A stretch of 32,245 nt of DNA from Flavobacteriia bacterium (GTDB lineage Bacteria; Bacteroidota; Bacteroidia; Flavobacteriales; Flavobacteriaceae), in assembly GCA_030617765.1 (NCBI GenBank), contig JAUWUU010000008.1, forward strand, positions 1 through 32,245, read 5' to 3'. Below are positions 26,570 through 32,245 of this stretch, piece after piece (position 1 is the first letter of the stretch; each line of letters starts with the position of its first letter). Below the pieces are notes generated by a model that was not told the DNA's origin, made no database searches, and saw only the letters and a program-made list of their open reading frames with translations. Made by a program: the position numbers and the translations under genes.

Positions 26570-28549
26570 TTATGATAGATTTAAAATTATTTCAGTTCCT
26601 TTTTCAAATTTTGAACCAGCTTTGATCGACTGTTCTTTTACTTTACCATTACCATTTACATTTACACTAAAACCTAAATTTTCTAATAAAGGAATTGCAT
26701 CCATACCACTCATGTTTTTAACATTTGGTACTATCTGATAATCTGTATTTACCTTTTTGTAATAATTTTCATAATTTTTATCAAACGATGTTATTTCATT
26801 TTTTAAAAAAATCTCTTCCTGAACCGGTGTTTCTGAATATATTTTATGCGCAATTTTATTAAATACCGGACCTGCAACAATATTTCCATAATAACCAATC
26901 TTCTTATCGGGTTTATGGATTACTACAATACACGAATATTTTGGCTTTTCTGCAGGAAAATAACCCACAAAAGATGATATATATTTTGTACCACTTTCTT
27001 TCCAATAATCGGTTTGACAAGTACCTGTTTTACCTGCCATAGAAAAATTGTCATTATAAATATTTGTAGCTGTACCCCTTTTTACTACATTTTGCATCAT
27101 TTCTTTAACCTTATCAATAGTTTCTTGCGAACATATTTTTGGATTGATCACTTCTTTATCAAATGTTGTAATTGAGTTACTTTGTGTACGGATCTCTTTA
27201 ATGAATTGTGGTTTAACCATCTCTCCATTATTAGCAATAGCATTATAAAAGGTCAATGTTTGTAATGGTGTAAACGAAACTCCATAACCATAAGCCATCC
27301 ATGGAAGTGACAATCCATTCCAGTTTTCTTTATCATCTGGATTTGGAATTACAGGATTTCCTTCTCCTTTTATTGACAAGCCTAATTTTTTACCAACACT
27401 CATTCTATTCAATCCTTCAATGAACTTCTTAGGATTATCTTTATAATGGTCATTGATAATTTTTACCATCCCAACATTTGATGAAACTTCAAAAACTCTG
27501 GCAGCTGATATTTTACCATAGCCACCTTTGTGAGAATCTCTTACTTTTCTTTTATAAAAAGAAATCACACCATTCTCAGTATCAATAATTTGAGATGTAT
27601 CAATAACTTTATCCTCTAAAGCAACCACCATTCCCATAAGTTTGAAAGTAGAGCCCGGCTCATGCGACTCCCATACAGCGTAATTTCTTCGTGAACTATA
27701 AGTGCCATTTTTTGTTTTTCCTAAATTTGAAATGGCTTTAATTTCCCCAGTTTGAGTTTCCATAACAACAACAGTTCCGTGCTCCGCATCAAATTTTTCA
27801 AGCTGTTCAAGCAATGCATAATGTGCGATATCCTGAATTTTAAGATCAATTGTAGTAATAACATCCCTTCCATCAATTGGTTCGATTTCGTTATTATCAC
27901 TAATCGGTTTCCATTGTCCTTTGGCAATCTTTTGTTTTAATCTTTGTCCATTCTTACCTCTTAAATACTCATAGAAATATCCTTCAATTCCAACTTTACC
28001 ACGATAATCATCAAATCCAACAGCTCTTTCTGCCATTTTACCAATAGGATGTTCGCGAACTGTACGTTGCTCTATAATCAAACCTCCTTTATAAGTACCG
28101 AGTTTGAAAATTGGGAATTTTTTTAATTTCTGATATTCATTATAACTAAGATTTCTGGTTATAAACAAATAACGATTTTTATTTGCCCTGGCTTTTCGAA
28201 TTCTATTTTCATAAAAACCTGCGCTATTTCCCAGCATTTTTGAAAGTGATTTACTCAACTCTCTGATTCCTTTCTCAAAATCTTTATCAGAAACTGAAAT
28301 AGGATCCATTCGTACATCAAATTTGGAAATAGATGTTGCCAACAAACTACCATCAGCTGTATAAACATTACCTCTGTTTGCTTTTATCTCAAAAGTTTTT
28401 ACGGTACTTTGTTCAGCTAAACTTCTGTAATCATCACCCTGAACAAATTGTATTTCTATTAATTTATATATTATGGCTACAGCAAACAAAACAATCAATC
28501 CCGAAAGGATATACGTTTTATTTAATATTTGCTTTTTTTGCGTTGCCAT
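26570..28549 (-). CDS. ftsI: Septal transpeptidase FtsI (PBP3) with one PASTA domain
   Basis: A 659-residue class B penicillin-binding protein that cross-links septal peptidoglycan with FtsW. It has a short cytoplasmic N-terminus, one transmembrane helix (about 11-31), a dimerisation domain with NRGNVYTADG, and a transpeptidase domain. The catalytic motifs are complete: SxxK at 300-303 (STFK), SxN at 356-358 (SSN) and KTGT at 507-510. The last 55 residues form a single PASTA domain (VPNVKNMSGMDAIPLLENLG), common in Bacteroidota FtsI. The ATG is one base after the ftsL stop. Confidence 0.97.
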   Translation of the reverse strand: MATQKKQILNKTYILSGLIVLFAVAIIYKLIEIQFVQGDDYRSLAEQSTVKTFEIKANRGNVYTADGSLLATSISKFDVRMDPISVSDKDFEKGIRELSKSLSKMLGNSAGFYENRIRKARANKNRYLFITRNLSYNEYQKLKKFPIFKLGTYKGGLIIEQRTVREHPIGKMAERAVGFDDYRGKVGIEGYFYEYLRGKNGQRLKQKIAKGQWKPISDNNEIEPIDGRDVITTIDLKIQDIAHYALLEQLEKFDAEHGTVVVMETQTGEIKAISNLGKTKNGTYSSRRNYAVWESHEPGSTFKLMGMVVALEDKVIDTSQIIDTENGVISFYKRKVRDSHKGGYGKISAARVFEVSSNVGMVKIINDHYKDNPKKFIEGLNRMSVGKKLGLSIKGEGNPVIPNPDDKENWNGLSLPWMAYGYGVSFTPLQTLTFYNAIANNGEMVKPQFIKEIRTQSNSITTFDKEVINPKICSQETIDKVKEMMQNVVKRGTATNIYNDNFSMAGKTGTCQTDYWKESGTKYISSFVGYFPAEKPKYSCIVVIHKPDKKIGYYGNIVAGPVFNKIAHKIYSETPVQEEIFLKNEITSFDKNYENYYKKVNTDYQIVPNVKNMSGMDAIPLLENLGFSVNVNGNGKVKEQSIKAGSKFEKGTEIILNLS

Positions 28550-28550
28550 A

Positions 28551-28877
28551 CTAATTTTTGATCTTTACTTTAATTTTTTGTGGGGGATTTATATAGGTAT
28601 AAAAACCATTAATTTCTAATTTTTTAACAATACTCGACTCCATCTTTAATTTCATCAGATCAGAGCGTGTAGAAACAAATTCTGAGCGTAACTCTCTTTT
28701 TTGTTTATTGAGATTAGCAATTTTTTGGACTTTCTTATCAATATTATGAGAGCTTCCAATCATCAACAAAGCCAAACTTGTAAGGAAAATGATAAAACCC
28801 CAATTTTTTTGGGCGTCTTTATCAACAAGAAAGTTTCCTTTTAAAATTCCATACAGCGTTTGTTTAGTTTTTGACAC
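28551..28877 (-). CDS. ftsL: FtsL-like cell division protein
   Basis: A 108-residue bitopic protein with a basic cytoplasmic N-terminus containing a conserved LKGNFLVDKDAQKNWGF stretch, one transmembrane helix (about residues 27-43), and a periplasmic coiled coil (about 50-85). Topology, size and position between rsmH and ftsI identify it as the FtsL equivalent, which forms the FtsQLB scaffold. Sequence similarity to E. coli FtsL is very low, as is usual for Bacteroidota. Confidence 0.85.
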   Translation of the reverse strand: MSKTKQTLYGILKGNFLVDKDAQKNWGFIIFLTSLALLMIGSSHNIDKKVQKIANLNKQKRELRSEFVSTRSDLMKLKMESSIVKKLEINGFYTYINPPQKIKVKIKN

Positions 28878-28906
28878 TTTAATTATTTTCCCTTTTATTT
28901 AGACTA

Positions 28907-29815
28907 CTAATTTTTTATTGCTACTCTTAATTTTGCACTTCGGGCGCGATTATTTTCTTTTAATTCTTGCTCATTTGGAATGATTAACTTTCCTGCTTTT
29001 TTAAATGGAACATTTACATTTCCATAAAAATCTTTATCAGCTTCTCCTTCAAATTTCCCAATTTGAATATATCTTTTTACCAACCTGTCTTCTAAAGAAT
29101 GATATGAGATCACACTCAATCTTCCTCCTTTTTTCAATAGATCAGGAGTTTGCAATAAAAACTCTTTCAAAACTTCAATTTCTTGGTTTACTTCTATTCG
29201 GATTGCCTGAAAAATTTGCGCCAAAATCTTATGTTCTTTGTTCTTGGGTAAGAACTTTTGCAAAACCTTTTTCAAAGCAAAACTTGTTTTAATTTCATTA
29301 TCAATCCTAGCATTTACAATTGTTTTAGCTAAAACTCTTGAGTTTCTCAATTCACCATATTGAAATAGAACATTACCTAGTTTTTCTTCATCGTATTTAT
29401 TGATAATATCAAAAGCAGATAAACTGTTATTTTTATCCATTCGCATATCTAATTCTGAATCAAATCTCGTAGAAAATCCTCGTTGAGCTTCATCAAACTG
29501 ATGAGATGAAACACCCAGATCTGCTAGAATTCCATTAACTTCAGTAACTCCATAAAATCTCAAAAAACGTTTGATATATCTAAAATTTTCATGAATTAAA
29601 ACAAATCTATCATCATCAATCATGTTTTTTAATGCATCAGAATCTTGATCAAATGCAAATAATTTTCCGTTTTCTCCTAACCTTTTTAAGATCTCTTTAG
29701 AATGACCTCCCCCTCCAAACGTAACATCGACATATATTCCGTCATCTTTAATAGCTAAACCATCAACACTTTCAAAGAGCAATACAGGGTTATGATACAA
29801 CATCGCCATCTTCAT
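28907..29815 (-). CDS. rsmH: 16S rRNA m4C1402 methyltransferase RsmH
   Basis: A 302-residue SAM-dependent enzyme (older name MraW) methylating N4 of C1402 in 16S rRNA. The SAM-binding YVDVTFGGGGHSKEIL is near residue 30, followed by ADLGVSSHQFDEAQRGFS and the C-terminal SYHSLEDRLVKRY and NNRARSAKLRVA. Three in-frame ATG codons are close together (29815, 29809, 29803). The last one gives MLYHNPVLL, which resembles most family starts best, so the true protein may be 298 residues. All candidates overlap the end of mraZ. Confidence 0.97.
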   Translation of the reverse strand: MKMAMLYHNPVLLFESVDGLAIKDDGIYVDVTFGGGGHSKEILKRLGENGKLFAFDQDSDALKNMIDDDRFVLIHENFRYIKRFLRFYGVTEVNGILADLGVSSHQFDEAQRGFSTRFDSELDMRMDKNNSLSAFDIINKYDEEKLGNVLFQYGELRNSRVLAKTIVNARIDNEIKTSFALKKVLQKFLPKNKEHKILAQIFQAIRIEVNQEIEVLKEFLLQTPDLLKKGGRLSVISYHSLEDRLVKRYIQIGKFEGEADKDFYGNVNVPFKKAGKLIIPNEQELKENNRARSAKLRVAIKN

Positions 29816-30263
29816 TTACATTACCCATAACTTCTTCGGCTAATCCGGCAAAATCGACGGTAGCTTCATCAATTGATTTTTCATATTTATCTTTATCCCA
29901 AATCTCGATAATATTTACCGATGATGATAAAACAATCTCTTTCTTGATTCCAGCAAATTGATGTAAGTCTTTTGGAATTAACATTCTTCCTGACACGTCC
30001 AACTCAATTACTTTTACTCCAGCAGTAAACCTTCTTATAAAATCATTATTCTTCTTAACAAATCTATTTAGTTTGTTTACCTTCGCCATAAGCTGATTCC
30101 ATTCCCCCATGGGATACAATTCTAAACAAGGCTGAAATACAGAACGCTTTAAAACAAAACCATCTTGCAAAACACTAGACAACTGCTTTTTAACCGTAGA
30201 AGGCAACATTAACCTGCCTTTTACATCGGCTTTACATTCATATGTTCCTATTAGATTTACCAC
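29790..30263 (-). CDS. mraZ: Transcriptional regulator MraZ
   Basis: A 157-residue protein with two AbrB/SpoVT-like repeats, each with a DxxGR motif: ADVKGRLMLP (about residues 13-22) and LDVSGRMLIP (about 89-98). MraZ is a ring-shaped DNA-binding protein that controls its own cluster by binding short direct repeats upstream. The start codon is GTG at 30261-30263, fitting the usual family start VNLIGTYECKAD; no ATG suits. It is the first gene of the dcw cluster, and its promoter region holds three TGGTA repeats. Confidence 0.96.
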   Translation of the reverse strand: MVNLIGTYECKADVKGRLMLPSTVKKQLSSVLQDGFVLKRSVFQPCLELYPMGEWNQLMAKVNKLNRFVKKNNDFIRRFTAGVKVIELDVSGRMLIPKDLHQFAGIKKEIVLSSSVNIIEIWDKDKYEKSIDEATVDFAGLAEEVMGNVNEDGDVVS

Positions 30264-30292
30264 TTAAACACGTTATATATTAAATACTATGA

Positions 30293-30300
30293 CAAATATA
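30293..30300 (-). promoter_or_regulatory. Flavobacterial -7 element TATATTTG of the dcw cluster
   Basis: Perfect TAnnTTTG match, 29 bases before the mraZ GTG start. The MraZ boxes start eight bases upstream of it and cover the place expected for the -33 element. Confidence 0.65.
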
Positions 30301-30308
30301 AAGAAAAT

Positions 30309-30334
30309 TACCACTTTTTACCATTTTTTACCAC
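30309..30334 (-). promoter_or_regulatory. MraZ operator: three TGGTA direct repeats at 10-bp spacing
   Basis: Read on the minus strand, TGGTA occurs three times separated by exactly five bases each (plus-strand TACCA at 30309-30313, 30319-30323, 30329-30333). Two are preceded by G and one by A. In E. coli MraZ binds TGGG-type pentamers with the same five-base spacing upstream of mraZ, so this is very probably the autoregulatory operator. The boxes sit next to the -7 element, consistent with control by competition with RNA polymerase. A fourth TGGTA overlaps the GTG start codon (30258-30262). Confidence 0.8.
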
Positions 30335-30459
30335 TTTGTTAATAACTTTCTTTTTTGTAAAATATTGCATTGATTTATAGATATTTAAAATAAAAAGATG
30401 AGATTTTTAAAAAATATTTAATTAATGAAAAGAAATTTAGTAATTTGAACCAAAATAAT

Positions 30460-30467
30460 TAAATTTG
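30460..30467 (+). promoter_or_regulatory. Flavobacterial -7 element TAAATTTG for the hydrolase gene
   Basis: Perfect TAnnTTTG match 28 bases before the ATG at 30496. Confidence 0.5.
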
Positions 30468-30495
30468 TAGCTTGCTTATAATTAAAATGTAATTG

Positions 30496-31275
30496 ATGAA
30501 ATATACCCTAAAAAAAGAAGGAGATTTTTCTTACTTAGAAGAAGGTGAAGGAACACCACTCATTATTTTACATGGTTTAATGGGTAATTTAAGTAATTTT
30601 GATAGTGTATTCGATCATTTTTCAAAGATTGGTTATCAGGTTATTATGCCAGAATTACCTGTGTATTCATTACCCTTATTAAAAACAAATGTTAAAAATC
30701 TATCTCTTTTTTTAAAGAAATTTGTAGAATACAAAAATTTAAACAATTATATTTTATTAGGGAATTCATTGGGAGGACATCTAGCGTTATACCACACAAA
30801 AATGAATCCGAAAAAAGTTATTGGATTAGTTTTAACCGGTAGTTCAGGTTTATATGAAAAATCTATGGGTAAAAGTTATCCTAAAAGGGGTGATTATGAA
30901 TATATAAAAAAGGGTGTACAAGATGTTTTTTACGATTCGGATATCGCTACTAAAGAACTTATTGATGGAGTTTTCAAAGATGTCAACAATAGAAATAAAG
31001 TAATTAGAACTCTTGCGCTTGCCAAGAGTGCAATTAGGCATAATATGGCAAACGACCTTCCAAATATGACAATGCCTGCCTGTTTAATTTGGGGAGAAAA
31101 TGATACTGTTACACCTCCTGAAGTTGCTGAAGAATTTCATAGCCTTTTGCCCAATTCCGAATTAAATTGGATCGATAAATGTGGGCATGCACCTATGATG
31201 GAGCATCCAATACAATTCAATGCATATGTAGAAAAATGGTTAACTAAATACATTAATCCCAAAGAAAAAATATAG
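30496..31275 (+). CDS. Alpha/beta hydrolase
   Basis: A 259-residue cytosolic alpha/beta-hydrolase-fold protein. The oxyanion-hole HGLMGN is at residues 26-31, the nucleophile elbow GNSLGGH has Ser91, the acid is Asp203 in GENDTVTPP, and the base is His231 in CGHAPMMEHP, so the catalytic triad is complete. An in-frame TTG at 30493 lies one codon upstream, but the ATG at 30496 is the better start. The substrate cannot be told from sequence. Related hydrolases are often found next to mraZ in Flavobacteriia. The PLP-enzyme gene follows after 39 bases and may be co-transcribed. Confidence 0.92.
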   Translation: MKYTLKKEGDFSYLEEGEGTPLIILHGLMGNLSNFDSVFDHFSKIGYQVIMPELPVYSLPLLKTNVKNLSLFLKKFVEYKNLNNYILLGNSLGGHLALYHTKMNPKKVIGLVLTGSSGLYEKSMGKSYPKRGDYEYIKKGVQDVFYDSDIATKELIDGVFKDVNNRNKVIRTLALAKSAIRHNMANDLPNMTMPACLIWGENDTVTPPEVAEEFHSLLPNSELNWIDKCGHAPMMEHPIQFNAYVEKWLTKYINPKEKI

Positions 31276-31314
31276 CTATTTTATTTATATTAGTTTACGT
31301 TAATTTAAAATATA

Positions 31315-32245
31315 ATGTTACTCCACAATAGATTTAGTTTAGGTTTTTTACCTACTCCAATTCACTCCTTATCAAAACTATCAACCAAATATCCTGATTA
31401 TAACCTTTTTATAAAAAGAGATGATCTTACTGGTTTGGCTGGCGGTGGAAATAAAACAAGAAAACTGGAATTTTTAATACAAGACGCTATAAATAATAAC
31501 TGTAAAATTATCTTAACTGCTGGTGCACAACAGTCTAATCATTGCCGTCAAACAGCAGCCGCCTGTTCAATTGCTGGCTTGGAATGTCACTTATTATTAG
31601 GAGGAATCAAACCTGAAATTTACGAAGGCAACTTATTGCTTTCTAATGTGTTAGGAGCAAATATTCATTTTACAGGGGAGAACAGAAAAGGAGAAGACAT
31701 GGAATCTCTTAAAACTGAATTAGAAAATAATGGTAAAAAATGCTATATAATTCCCTATGGCGGATCAAATATTACTGGAGCCTTGGGCCTTGTTTATGCA
31801 ATTAAAGAATTGAAGGATCAATTAATTGAACAAAAAATCAACATAGACTATATATTTTTTGCATCAAGCTCAGGAGGAACACAAGCGGGCATGATCATTG
31901 GATGTTATCTCTATAATTTTGATGTAAAATTATACCCAATTAATATTGATAAGGATGAGAATACGGAATTCTCAACTGAAAATATTATTTTAAATATTAT
32001 CAATGATGGAAAAAAAATACTGGATATTAATAGCGATTACCAACTTAAAGATATCACATTAATCAGAGAATATGATAAAACAGGATATGGTAATGTAACA
32101 AAAGAAGAAATTAATACAATCAAAGAGTTGGCAACAACTGAAGGTATTATAATTGATCCTGTGTATACCGGAAGAGCTTTTAATGGCATGTTGGATCATT
32201 TAAATAAAAAAAAGCTAAAACCCGATTCTAATATTCTTTTTTGGC
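31315..32245 (+). CDS. PLP enzyme, D-cysteine desulfhydrase / ACC deaminase family (partial)
   Basis: The gene starts at ATG 31315 and is cut by the window end; 310 codons are visible, nearly the full family length. It begins with the family stretch FLPTPIHSLSKLS, then IKRDDLTGLAGGGNKTRKLEFL, in which the Lys of GNKTRK is the expected PLP-binding lysine, followed by AGAQQSNHCRQTAAAC. IPYGGSN and ASSSGGTQAGM form the cofactor phosphate and substrate site, and the DPVYTGRAFNGM segment is near the end. The family covers D-cysteine desulfhydrase and 1-aminocyclopropane-1-carboxylate deaminase; the sequence alone does not settle which, but desulfhydrase is the commoner activity. Confidence 0.9.
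   Translation, partial: MLLHNRFSLGFLPTPIHSLSKLSTKYPDYNLFIKRDDLTGLAGGGNKTRKLEFLIQDAINNNCKIILTAGAQQSNHCRQTAAACSIAGLECHLLLGGIKPEIYEGNLLLSNVLGANIHFTGENRKGEDMESLKTELENNGKKCYIIPYGGSNITGALGLVYAIKELKDQLIEQKINIDYIFFASSSGGTQAGMIIGCYLYNFDVKLYPINIDKDENTEFSTENIILNIINDGKKILDINSDYQLKDITLIREYDKTGYGNVTKEEINTIKELATTEGIIIDPVYTGRAFNGMLDHLNKKKLKPDSNILFW

Noticed and set aside
1-32245. CRISPR arrays, prophage genes or intact insertion sequences
   Set aside because: No regularly spaced repeats, phage structural or integrase genes, or transposase reading frames were seen on either strand.

Overview
This AT-rich window looks like chromosome of a Bacteroidota bacterium, most likely a member of the Flavobacteriaceae. 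The signs are TAnnTTTG promoter motifs upstream of many genes, a protein with a type IX secretion (T9SS) C-terminal sorting domain, lipoproteins with short Bacteroidota-style signal peptides, a DUF3098 protein, an SDR-type threonine dehydrogenase, and the typical mraZ-rsmH-ftsL-ftsI-murE-mraY order. I see no tRNA, rRNA, CRISPR array, prophage or complete insertion sequence. No gene-free stretch exceeds 300 bases.

Left part (1-16677). A partial lipoprotein with an Ivy-like cysteine motif and a small membrane protein lie divergent to pgk, which ends at a clear hairpin terminator. Then come an FAD-dependent oxidoreductase and an outer-membrane porin-like protein (minus), rnhB (plus), a LolC/E-like permease translationally coupled to rbfA (minus), and a plus-strand run ftsX, DUF3098, uppP, truB. 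Next are an uncharacterised Bacteroidota protein and a threonine dehydrogenase (minus), then a lipoprotein and a large T9SS-exported beta-propeller protein (plus).

Middle and right part (16824-30334). The division and cell wall (dcw) cluster runs on the minus strand: mraZ, rsmH, ftsL, ftsI, murE, mraY, a murD remnant, ftsW, murG, ftsQ, ftsA, ftsZ, closed by a terminator. It starts behind an MraZ-type operator of three TGGTA boxes at exact 10-bp spacing. Beyond it, on the plus strand, are an alpha/beta hydrolase and a PLP enzyme of the D-cysteine desulfhydrase family, cut by the window edge.

The most unusual feature is the cluster itself. murD is cut down to a 182-codon open reading frame holding only the C-terminal ligase domain, with substrate-binding residues changed, and murC is missing from its usual place between murG and ftsQ. 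A long inverted repeat sits in the murC slot. MurE still carries the meso-diaminopimelate motif DNPR and all later wall enzymes look intact, so the L-Ala and D-Glu addition steps must be encoded elsewhere or done differently.
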